This document shows positions 1-64,000 of a DNA stretch of 64,000 nucleotides, one piece after another. Below the pieces are notes generated by a model, which saw nothing but the letters and a program-made list of their open reading frames with translations, searched no databases and was not told where the DNA came from. The translations under genes were made by a program, and so were the position numbers. Source of the DNA: Pseudorasbora parva (taxonomy: Eukaryota; Chordata; Actinopteri; Cypriniformes; Gobionidae); the NCBI RefSeq assembly GCF_024679245.1, contig NC_090191.1, positions 38,538,982-38,602,981 on the forward strand. Reading direction: 5' to 3'. Every line of letters begins with the position of its first letter. Within the stretch, counting starts at the first letter, position 1.

Positions 1-511
1 TGTGTGTGGTGATAATAATAGCTCTGCCGACGTAACAAATGTTCGGGGGCGTGGTCAATGTGACAATATGTTAATATTATGATAATATTAATAATACAAA
101 TATGAATTGTTTATTGTAGTTTTTAAATAAAAAAAATACAAGCGGCATAAATCTAAATTACCTATATTTATTTATTAATATTTCCGACCGCAGTGGTGTC
201 TCTTCCTGCCTGAACAAAGAGGTTTGTAATCATAATCAACCTCGTGTAAACACGGCTCCTGCGTCTCTCCTCAGTCAGTTGGGCTCTCAGGCTCTATTGC
301 AGTCACAGTGGACACGTCAGAGATCACCACGCATTTACACGCGTGTGCGCGCCTGAGTGTGTCCAGTCGGAGACCCTGTCCTACTTTTAATGCCTGATGC
401 CGCTGCGCGTGGAGGATGAGGAGGCAAATCCCAGAATGTCCTCGCGGATGGATGCAGCTGTTGTTGTAGTTCCGCTGGATAGATTCGTGCGTGCGCGCGA
501 GTGAATCTATC

Positions 512-573
<62 letters not shown>

Positions 574-602
574 CGGATAGATAGATAGATAGATAGATAG
601 AT
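512..602 (+). repeat. (GATA)n microsatellite in the dgki leader
   Basis: About 22 GATA units, interrupted once by GACG near 572. It sits 94 bases before the start codon. Confidence 0.97.
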
Positions 603-614
603 ATTATTCATCCC

Positions 615-653
615 ATGAGGGACATCGAAGGACACATTTGGAAGGACTTATAA
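615..653 (+). promoter_or_regulatory. upstream ORF in the dgki leader
   Basis: ATG 615 opens a 12-codon frame ending at TAA 651-653, 42 bases before the main ATG. If the leader includes it, it could lower translation of the canonical first exon. Confidence 0.45.
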
Positions 654-695
654 GCACCGGAGGAGAGAGGGGGTCCACTCAGTGCCGACCGGAGC

Positions 696-56046
<55,351 letters not shown>

Positions 56047-57378
56047 ACGGGCTCACGCTCTTAGTGTTAGGAAGATTTTCACCCACAGAGAGTGGCCATC
56101 AGCACTCCTCCACGCGTCTGCTCACACTCGAACGAGAGAGCTTGAAGGAGGGAAGAGAAAGAGAGGTGTATCGAGAGCGCCTCGGCCTGAGAAAGTCCTC
56201 AGTGAACAGGAATCTGTCTAGCTGTTGTTTTCCACTGATGTCGCTGTGGGTTTTTTTTTTTTTTTAATTGTAGGCTCTGACCTAGCGTTTATTTATTGCT
56301 CTTATTTATTATAACTATTTATTCAAAGATGGATTGGGTTTTGGTGAATCGCCGGTTAGGTTTAGAGACACAAAAGACGTGCTTTCAAGCATCATGTTGT
56401 GTGCCAAAGACACACAGATGGGAAAACATCTTCTGGTCATTGGTTCTGAGTTTGTTTGAAAGAGGATCTTCCAGAGAGACTTCACAGATATTTTAAACTC
56501 AAGAGGCTGATGATCGGAAATGTACACAATCTGTTTCCTTCTGATTTGTTTGTGTGCCGTTACAGTGGCGTGATTGTGAAATTATCTTACGACAACGAGA
56601 AAACATCTGAGCCATTTTCAATGCAATATGAATGGATGACATTTGTGCATTTATCTATTTAATATTACATTACATTAATGTTTCAAGACAAGCAAAGGAA
56701 CGGGATGCGTTTTTCTCCATTGATGGCAGCTGATTTTTGGCTCCATTATGAGGTTGCGTTGGACAACGCTGACCTGCGAGAAGAAAGACTAAACCAAACG
56801 AACGCAAGAAAGACACTGACGCGAGTTGTACCATGTCCTTAGTCCTGTACCATGTCAAATCACTCACGAGGGAAATGCATGAAAACGGCTGCCTGTAGGA
56901 TCGCGCTGAGCCTTTGTGAGATACGACAGATCGGCTGTGTTATCTTGTATTATCAGTTGAGATTTTAACACATTATTGTGCATGGAATTTTGTTACCTCT
57001 CTGGATGTTTCTACCCCTCAGTGATTATGTAATGAAAAGGCATTATCTCTTCTTCTTTTCTTTTTTTCTTCTTTTTTGTTAAAGTTATATGAAAATTGTT
57101 CAGTGGTTGTATTTTAGTTTTTTTTAAGTATTTTAAAAGATGGGACTATACTTGAATGTTTTAGTTTTTTTTCTAATTTCCAAATATCTATTTTAGGTGT
57201 GTATGAGGTCACGAGGTGAGTAGACATGGTGGGGATGTGACAGATATCACGTTGCACAATCTCAAAAAAAAAAAAACTGGGAATGTTTTCTCATTAAAGG
57301 GCAGTCGGATGGAAAGCACCAGTGTTTTGTGTGTTTAATAGGAAGTCAGATGTTACAGAAACTACTCTAAAAAATAAA
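56047..57378 (+). other. dgki: dgki 3' untranslated region with poly(A) signals
   Basis: Follows the TGA at 56044-56046. Candidate poly(A) signals are ATTAAA at 57293-57298 and AATAAA at 57373-57378. No other gene is seen. The true 3' end is inferred. Confidence 0.55.
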
Positions 57379-57779
57379 TTACATGCATTGTCTGTATCCT
57401 TGACTCAACTTACCCCAAGTATGGACATTTATCTTTCTTTCCCTCTTTATTGTCCTCAATGCTGTACTGCAGTATGTGCAAACGGACAACTTTTCACATT
57501 CTATTTACACTGATAATAGACTGTTTATGGTCTCTTTTAGGGATAGTTCACCCAAAAAGGAGAGGGTTTTTTTTTGTAGCCCTCTACCCTTAGCCAATGA
57601 ATCAAGCACTATTTATAGTATACAAAGAGCTAAGATAATAAATAAAATAAAAAACATGTCAATCTGCAGAGTTTTTAGAGGAAAATCAATGATTCGATTA
57701 AATGAATTGTGTTGACTCGCGGTTGATTCATTGAGTGTGTGAGCGACCAGAGAGTGTGACTCAGTGTGGCAGTCATCAT

Positions 57780-57893
57780 TGTCATCATATAGACGTCTAT
57801 GCTGTCAGTGGCTCCGCCTCCGCCTCCGTGTTTTTAAAAGCCTGAGCTCTCGCTCTGCTCCCGCATTTCATAACTGGCTGTAAACAACGAGTC
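57780..57893 (+). promoter_or_regulatory. core promoter and 5' UTR of the bcl2l14-like gene
   Basis: GGCTCCGCCTCCGCC (57810-57824, GC-box-like) followed by a TATA-like TTTTTAAAAG (57831-57840) about 55 bases before the proposed exon 1 donor. This leaves a very short leader. Inferred from position. Confidence 0.5.
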
Positions 57894-57895
57894 AT
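57894..57895 (+). CDS. bcl2l14: bcl2l14-like exon 1 coding part (first two bases of ATG)
   Basis: The leader ends GAGTCAT|GTAAGT. Joined to exon 2 (GGATCAGGG) it gives ATG GAT CAG: Met-Asp-Gln. The donor is a perfect consensus. Confidence 0.65.
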
Positions 57896-60800
57896 GTAAG
57901 TGTTTTAACTTTCATTATATTTATTCACATAGAGAAAATCTTAATAGTGACTGTTGTCAGAATACTGTTTTTCTTAAAGATCACTATGGGTATTTAGATC
58001 ACACTTCCGTGACTTCAGTCAGTTTCGTCGATTTGGTTTTGGCATTTTGTCATGCGTGTGATTTGTGTCTAAACTTAATGGAAATGTCTAAAGTAGACGG
58101 GAAACAAGCGCCTTAAGTTCATGTGGAAGTTTGGCGAACATGCCCGGACAAGTCACTCTATTTAACGTTACGCAGTGACGGCGAGTTCATTGTAAATAAC
58201 GAACTCTACCGTAAATATGTCCGTTTCGTGATTAAACGTAGATGAAATCACTTGATTATTAAATTAAATGTACGTTAAATAAATATCCACGGTCAAATAA
58301 TACGCTTAAGCTCGAGACTTCCAATGCTTGTTTTAGATCATTTTTGCCAACAATGTTAAAGTTATAATACTTACTCTTTACGTTTAATGAAATTTCAACT
58401 TAACCTCAAATGGGTAAATTAAGCTTCTGGTTGTTTATGTTTTAGTGGAATTTAAACTTATTTAAAAATGTTAAAAGTTAAATTAAGTCCCTGGTTTGTA
58501 TTTTTTAAAGTTGTACTCAGTCATGTTTCCTCATGAAAAGTTTTACAGATAAATAAAGGAATAGGAATTTGAAAAATGTGTAAAAGCTGTATATCCACAT
58601 GAGTCGATGACTCCATTCATATCAGTAGCCAATAAAAATCAGTTTTACAGTACTTAATGTGGTTACTCAAGTATTAAAGGGACAGTTGAAAAAAAAAAGA
58701 AATCTGTCATTTACTCACCCTCGAGTTGTTCTGTTGAACACAAAAGAAGATATATTGAAGAATGTTGGAAACCAAACAGTTGCTGGTCCCCATTGACTTA
58801 TACAGTATGGGGAAAAAATACTATGGGTTCATGAACTGTTTGGTTACCCACATGTGACCCGAGACCACAGAACCAGTCATAAGTGGCATATGTATATTTG
58901 TGGCAATAGCCAACAATATATTGTATGGGTCAAAATTATTGATAATCATTAGGATATTATGTAAATATCATGTTCCATAAAGATATTTTTATTTGGACAA
59001 CTTTAAAGGCGATTTTCTCAATATTTAGATATTTTTTTGCACCCTCAAATTCCAGATTGTCAAATATTGTCTTATCCTAACAAATCATACAAATCAATGG
59101 AAAGCTTATTTATTCAGCATTTAGAATATGTATATATATTTTTCAAAGGGAGACATTTATACAGGTTTAGAACTTGTGGGTGAGTAAATTATGATTTTTG
59201 GGTGAACTATGCCTTTAATACTGCTCAGTAAATGAGCATTATACTGAGTGCACCTATAAAGATTAGGTTAAACTTAACTTGCTGATCTCAGTGTTTTGAT
59301 GAAGTGTTGATAACTCACCAGGGATCAGGGGCAGAGCAATGGGGATGTCCAGATTCCTGCGGCGGACAGTCTGGAGTTCAGACTCCTTATGGCCTATACC
59401 CGCAAGAGACGACCCACGGACACCCGTCTGCAGCAGGACATCCCAGAGAGAGAGCCCTCTTCAGCAGAGCCGTCTGAAAAAATCAGTAAAGAAAAGGGAA
59501 AACACAGAAAGAAGAGACTCAGATTCTCTTTCTTTACAAAATGCATTAAACCCAAGACAGATGATACACACGAAAAACAGCCAGCAGTGCTAGGTGAGAG
59601 TGAAAGATAACATTTATCTTCAAATGTGCATTTTTTATAAAACATTTTCAATTAAGTGAGACTGGAGATTCTAGCATAATATCGATTTGATGTCATTTCT
59701 TCTCTCAGATTCAGATTCAATTGTGAAAGTGGATGAGATGGAAAGCATGGTCAGTGAATTGACAAAGATCTCAGACTCCATGCACTTCACTCCATGTGAA
59801 ATAGAATCGGATAGTGATGGTGAGTTCAGGCTCAGTCTTCTCCTTTGATTTCTGTATCTGATCTAAGTTTTAGCTGTCACAGAGGTGTTTAATTGAGTTG
59901 TGTCTCTGCAGATGTTGTGCAAAGGATTGCGGAGCTCCTGAGAGTTCACGGCGATGAGCTGTCTGAAAAGGTCAGTGGAATGATGTCATTTAATGATGAG
60001 ATGTTAAACCTGACCACCAGGTGTCTCTGCAAACACACTCACCTGCACTTCTGTGCCCATTTTTGTAGTACTTAGTTTTTCTATCCCATTACTGACATAG
60101 TAAACAGTTGATTCCAAAAGTCTGCAGACAACATTAATAATACAAATTTAAATCTATGTCATTGTTTTAAGATAATAGTTTTTAACTGTGCTGTTAATAT
60201 AATTTGTATTGAACTAAACAATATAAGTAATTTTTAGTCATTCTATAATTTAGGGTACATTTCACATCAGAAAAAATAGTAAAAACAATACGATTTCTCA
60301 AAAACTATTGGTTTTAGTTTACACTGAACAGTTAGTTTTATCAGTGTAACATATCTGCAAGTTGCAAAGCTTATAATCTTTAAACACCATTTTAAAAAAG
60401 GGATGGTGAGTTTGTCAACTATGTTACTGAAAAACTATATGCCACTTCATATACAGAATAAGTGCTACACATTCAGCGACACAAATATTCAGTTTTTTGT
60501 GTTTATTCTGCCATACACCGATCAAGCATACACATTATGACCACCTTCCTAATATTGTTCATCTCTGACCCATCGAGGCAAGGACTCCACTAGACCGCTG
60601 AAGGTGTGCTAGGGTATCTGGCGCCAAGATGTTAGCAGCAGATCCTTTAAGTCCTATTAGTTGCAAGGTGGGGGCTCCATCCATTGGACTTGTTTGTTAC
60701 GGCACATCCCACAGATGCTCAATTGGATTGAGATCTGGGGAATTTGGAGGCCAAGTCAACACCTCAAAAACTCGCTGTTGTGCTCTTCAAACCATTCCTG

Positions 60801-62212
60801 TACCATTGCTCTGTGGCAGGAGCATTATCCTGCTGAAAGATGGAATATCATTTTCATGAAATGGTGCAGGACCCAAGGTTTCCCAGCAGAACATTGCCCA
60901 AAGCATCACACTGCCTCCGCTGGCTTGCCTTCTTCCCATAGTGCATCCTGCCATGTGTTCCCTGGTAAGCAACACACACGCACCGGCCATCCACGTGATG
61001 TAAAAGAAAACGTGATTCATCAGACCAGGCCACCTTCTTGCAGTTCTGATGCTCACGTGCCCACTGTTGGCACTTTCGGCAGTGGACAGGGGTCAGCATG
61101 GGCACCCTGACTGGTCTGTGGTTATACAGCCCCATACACAACAAACTGCGATGCTCTGTGTATTCTGACAACTGTTTTATTCTGAAATAGTTGACAGTAA
61201 CAAAGTTAATACAAGTCATTTTGTAACAAAGTTGACAATTTCACCATTGACAGGTCTTCTCTGGCCAACCCAATGTTATTTTTCTTGATTAGGTTAACCT
61301 CACATTTGCAATAAAATCATAAAAATATTGCAAACCACAATGATGTACCAAACATAGTTAATGGGCAATTAATATACCCCTTGACAACAGGTCACTGGAG
61401 ATAAAATATTGTAAAAAATTAAGAGGATATTTTCCATAATATGTTTAAAATATCTGACATGGAACAAAATAGATGTGTTTCGTCTTGGAGCGGTCAGTGT
61501 AAGACATTGTATCGAAAGCATACAGAGTTTTACAAACCAAATCACATCACATGATCGGCGTTTGCTTAGTAACATACTTTTTCAGATATTGATCAAATGA
61601 AATATTTTCTTATTTGAAAGAAAATACATAAAAAATGTTCCTGGTTCAGTTTCCGCTGTCTCAGTTCATCGGTTGCCATTGTGTTTGATTTGATCATATT
61701 AACGTTAATGATCTCATTTAGTTCTGAGTGTTTCTCTGTGTATGCAGCCCTCAGCTTCAGTTGTCAGTGTTTGTGGTTGTTCTGTGTGAGTATTTCTCAT
61801 CGCCAAATATTTTCTGCAGATTAAGGCAGACAAAGCCTTGCATGAAGCCCTGCAATCTTCTTTCAAGTATGGCTTCTTCAAGAAAGTGATGGATGCTTTC
61901 TGTAGGAGTATTGCTACAGACCTGGCAACAGAACAGAAAGACCAGAAAGTTGACGTGGCTCTGATTTGTGAAGCCACCAGTCAACTCTATGGTGTCACCT
62001 ACCATCCGATGAACCGTGTCATGGGCTTCGGTGCCAAGTATCTACAGGAAAAATACTCCAAGTGGATTAGCAGAAACATGCATGTAGGCAATGTAAGTGA
62101 CGGTATAATTATTCAGAGCAATGACATCTGGCCTGATAACAGGATGAATCTTTAATCACTGCCATGTTCTCTCTCACAGGGAGAAGTTGAAGATGACGAG
62201 GAGGTCCAGTGA
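57894..62212 (+). CDS. bcl2l14: apoptosis facilitator Bcl-2-like protein 14 (Bcl-G)-like, whole coding span
   Basis: Six exons join in phase to 750 nt, 249 residues plus stop. The N-terminus DSLEFRLLMAYTRKR resembles human Bcl-G NTIEFKILAYYTRHH. A basic segment follows (KHRKKRLRFSFFTKCIK), then an acidic Ser-rich stretch, a BH3-like helix (IAELLRVHGDELSEKI; Bcl-G has IVELLKYSGDQLERKL) and a BH2-like end (HPMNRVMGFGAKYLQEKYS; Bcl-G has HPMNRVLGFGTKYLKENFS). Bcl-G family members have been linked to apoptosis and mucosal biology. Human Bcl-G long form has 327 residues and the short form 252. The ATG is predicted to be split by intron 1 (AT|G). Poly(A) signal AATAAA at 62625-62630. Family call is firm; orthology is recalled, not searched. 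Confidence 0.85.
58674..59218. mobile_element. MITE of the TTCACCC family with a nested insertion
   Basis: Left end TTAAAGGGACAGTTGAAAA, right end TTTTTGGGTGAACTATGCCTTTAA. About 58853-59150 interrupts it and starts TGTGACCCGAGACCACAGAA, the start of another common cyprinid element. Located in bcl2l14-like intron 1. Confidence 0.75.
59322..59593 (+). CDS. bcl2l14: bcl2l14-like exon 2
   Basis: Begins with the G of the split ATG, after CACCAG. Codes for DQGQSNGDVQIPAADSLEF then RLLMAYTRKRRPT and the basic KKRLRFSFFTKC segment. A downstream in-frame ATG at 59389 is an alternative start, but the residues before it are family-like. Confidence 0.8.
59709..59819 (+). CDS. bcl2l14: bcl2l14-like exon 3
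   Basis: Codes for DSDSIVKVDEMESMVSELTK and an acidic Ser-rich tail ending EIESDSD. One base is carried over on entry and on exit. Confidence 0.85.
59912..59970 (+). CDS. bcl2l14: bcl2l14-like exon 4 (BH3-like helix)
   Basis: VVQRIAELLRVHGDELSEK. The L..xGDE core is the BH3 signature. The donor AAG|GTCAGT is acceptable. The helix continues in exon 5, so the intron interrupts the BH3 region. Confidence 0.87.
60515..61172 (-). mobile_element. Tc1-like transposon, truncated and internally deleted
   Basis: The right end is near 60517 (CACCGATCAAGCATACACAT). On the minus strand the transposase reads EHRSLLCMGLYNHRPVRVPM, WAREHQN, VAWSDESRFLLHHVDG and RQASGGSVMLW. It breaks off at about 61170 within the transposase, and the stretch near 60860 lacks a middle piece. 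It lies in bcl2l14-like intron 4 and belongs to the same family as 31310-31695. Confidence 0.87.
61820..62092 (+). CDS. bcl2l14: bcl2l14-like exon 5 (Bcl-2 fold, BH2-like)
   Basis: Ninety-one codons in phase: IKADKALHEALQSSFKYGFF, then DVALICEATSQLYG and HPMNRVMGFGAKYLQEKYS. Carries most of the Bcl-2-like fold. Acceptor CTGCAG, donor AAT|GTAAGT. Confidence 0.92.
62180..62212 (+). CDS. bcl2l14: bcl2l14-like exon 6 (C-terminus)
   Basis: Ten residues, GEVEDDEEVQ, then TGA. Acidic tail; no transmembrane anchor is present. Confidence 0.87.
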   Translation, partial: GEVEDDEEVQ

Positions 62213-62650
62213 GCTGACGAGATGTTGTCCTCGCATCGCAGACGTCTTTCTCAGGGGCACGGACACTTTATTCACTGGAGAAATAGCTTTTCCAGTGTAC
62301 TGCAGGGATTTATTTTTTATTTTTTACTAGGTCCTCTGAACAACTAAGGCCAAAAAAGAGGAAATCTTATGTTGAGCCAAATACAAATGTACTGTATGTA
62401 CACCAAACGTCATTAAGAGTGCTATGGATACTGCCTCAACTTTATGCATTAAAAGTGAGGGTGGATCATTCCTGTCATTGTTTTCATTTATGTAATGAGG
62501 CATCCAAATTGTTATTTGTTTTGAAATGAATGCATTTCAGATATTTATTTACTTTAGTCTATAGAATGCAATTGCCATTAAGATATGAAAAATGTTGTGC
62601 CTAAATCTATTTTTTCAATGTTATAATAAACAATTTTGATATCTGTAATA
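62213..62650 (+). other. bcl2l14: 3' UTR of the bcl2l14-like gene
   Basis: Runs from the stop to about 20 bases after AATAAA (62625-62630). Confidence 0.65.
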
Positions 62651-63338
62651 TTGTATTTTTGTCATTTTTTGAATCTGTCTTTTTGTCTGTTTTCTTTACT
62701 ACACTATTTGACATTATAAAAACATCTCTAATTAATAAGCGTCCAGTAATTTCTGAGAACAAATGCTTAACAGGTATGACTGGAATAGAAAAACCTGTTT
62801 ATCAGAAAACGGTGTATGCATATTTTTAGCCATATAAAGATTTTTTTTTTATCAGTGAAAAGTCATTGATTAACCTCAGGGTTTAAATATTATTTAAATT
62901 AAATGTAGTTTTTATTCACGTTTTAGTAGTTTTTGTCATTTTTTATTTATTAATGTCTGTATAGTTATTACATATAATGCATCATGTTCGTCTAAATGAA
63001 GTTGTAGTAGGTTTAAGTTTTATTTCAGCTACATTTTATTTGATGGTTCTAGTTTTAGTACTAGTATTTAGTAGTAACTATAATCTTGCTTCTGAATTGA
63101 TCTAATAACTGTGGGTGTCTGCGCAAGTGCGCGCACACGCATCTTGCTGAAACATGACACGCGCTCGGTGCACCTGTCTTACCCTTACCTGCTTAAGCAC
63201 CAGTTCTCCGTCTTAGAGAACTTCGGCGAATTTCTCTCAAAGCCTGAGAAATGTCTTATCGCAAAGCTCCGCGATCGGGCATCTCAGATCTACAGGTGTT
63301 TCTGTGTTTCCACTGGCGCACTTGGTAACGCTGGCAGG
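62651..63338. other. intergenic DNA and 5' region of the RASSF-like gene
   Basis: AT-rich up to about 63100, then GC-richer with CpG-containing text (63115-63140), which fits a promoter-proximal leader of the next gene. No TATA box was recognised. Confidence 0.45.
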
Positions 63339-63768
63339 ATGCATCACAGTAGGAAGTACTCGCCACCGCGCCACTCTGCCGTCGAGACGCCGCCAGCGGA
63401 GCCGCAGCTGAACCGACTACCAACCTCTCGGGTGGAAGAAGTTATCCCGATGGAGAAGAACTCACCTAAAATCAAATCCAAATTGCGCATCCCGAAGGTG
63501 AAGGCGGTGAGGAGAGCTCCATCACCCCAAAGGCCACGCGTCTCTCCGATCCCCGTGAAAAGCGACGCGCTGCCGAAAGTGGCGGAGAACGGAGGAGCCG
63601 GACAGCGGTCTAGAAAAAGGGGCTTCAAACCCCCAGATGTGAGGACGATATTCGACCCGCGCGTAAAAGTGGAGAGAGGAGAAGGACACTCGTTTTGTGA
63701 GGACGCGACGTTCGCTTGGTGCGATGTGTGTTGCTCATACATCTTTCAAGATGGCTTGACATGCACAG
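63339..63768 (+). CDS. RASSF-family protein, first coding exon with C1 domain (partial)
   Basis: From ATG 63339 the exon codes for 143 residues and ends TGC ACA G|GTGAGA. It holds a Pro/Lys/Arg-rich N-terminus (KSKLRIPKVKAVRRAPSPQ) and the start of a C1 zinc finger: ERGEGHSF, WCDVC, and LTC just before the splice. DPRV..ERGEGH.F and the WCD.C-x8-L.C spacing match my recollection of RASSF5/NORE1; RASSF1A and a long RASSF3 are alternatives. Such proteins link Ras-type GTPases to Hippo/MST kinases through RA and SARAH domains, which would lie past the window. The open frame extends upstream to about 63111 without an ATG. Family confidence is moderate to good; the paralogue is open. Confidence 0.7.
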
Positions 63769-63944
63769 GTGAGAACTTTATATTACCCTTCTGCAGATTT
63801 GACTATTAGTAGAATATAGAGAGGTAGGCTAATCAATTTCAAACAATTATTTTTATTATTATAAATTAATAGGCTATATTAGTATCAAGAAAAGGTCAAT
63901 TCACCATTGTGCTGTTGATCATGACACATTGTTGCTGTAAGGGG

Positions 63945-64000
63945 AATGACTGTTTTTAGTGTATTATAAGTTACTTTGGATAAAAGTGCATGCTAAATTG
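63945..64000 (-). repeat. SINE/LINE tail-like fragment at window end
   Basis: AGTTACTTTGGATAAAAGTG followed by CATGCTAAAT is the reverse of the fish retroelement tail also seen at 12150. It is cut by the window edge. Confidence 0.5.

Larger units (their letters stand above)
1..695 (+). promoter_or_regulatory. dgki: dgki upstream and 5' leader region
   Basis: The 695 bases before the canonical ATG hold a CpG-richer stretch (about 290-500 and 640-900), a GATA microsatellite and at least one short upstream ORF. No TATA box is evident, so the transcription start is unknown. The first 250 bases are AT-rich and look like ordinary intergenic DNA. Confidence 0.5.

Noticed and set aside
60512..61219. 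Functional Tc1 transposase
   Set aside because: The coding region is truncated, internally deleted and split among frames; it is a relic.
63344..63742. 132-codon minus-strand open frame
   Set aside because: Antisense shadow of the GC-richer RASSF-like exon.

Overview
The window is vertebrate nuclear DNA from a ray-finned fish, most likely a cyprinid (carp, barb or danio relatives). The reasons are large introns with GT..AG boundaries, short exons coding for vertebrate-specific proteins, abundant CA, TA and tetranucleotide microsatellites, and many DNA-transposon families of cyprinid type: Tc1-like copies, hAT-type and TTAA-flanked elements, and 'AAAGGGTTAGTTCACCC' MITEs. The species cannot be fixed from sequence alone. 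No bacterial, CRISPR or tRNA/rRNA features were seen.

Three genes lie head to tail on the + strand. (1) dgki, diacylglycerol kinase iota, fills 696-56046. I could trace 32 coding exons whose phases all match. They sum to 2,841 nt, giving 946 residues plus stop. Order of parts: a variable N-terminus, two C1 zinc fingers, a basic MARCKS-like/nuclear-localisation segment, the split catalytic domain with GGDGT, the accessory domain, a linker, ankyrin repeats, and a C-terminal ETAV PDZ ligand. (2) A BCL2L14 (Bcl-G)-like apoptosis gene lies at 57894-62212, with 6 exons and 249 residues. Its ATG appears to be split by the first intron. (3) The first coding exon of a RASSF1/RASSF5-type gene lies at 63339-63768. 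It ends inside a C1 domain, and the rest of the gene lies beyond the window.

Layout: 1-910 holds the 5' region and first exon of dgki, with a GATA repeat and a small uORF in the leader. 908-27344 is a 26-kb first intron full of transposons. It also hides a candidate alternative first exon (21569-21807) whose splice phase and C-terminal sequence fit exon 2 exactly and recall the N-terminus of the paralogue DGKZ. 27345-43934 carries the C1, catalytic and accessory-domain exons. Among them are a 1.8-kb intron made almost wholly of CTGT/CTAT repeats (33397-35307) and a nested hAT/MITE cluster (41562-43693) that ends 42 bp before exon 20. 46764-56046 carries the C-terminal linker and ankyrin exons, separated by AT-rich minisatellites. 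56047-57830 is the 3' UTR and intergenic DNA, followed by the compact bcl2l14-like gene with a Tc1 relic in its intron 4.

Functionally, DGK iota converts diacylglycerol to phosphatidic acid and so dampens DAG signalling to PKC and RasGRP. The BCL2L14-like and RASSF-like products are linked by family knowledge to apoptosis and Ras signalling. Nothing in the sequence shows co-regulation of the three genes. Protein-family comparisons here are from memory, not from a database search.
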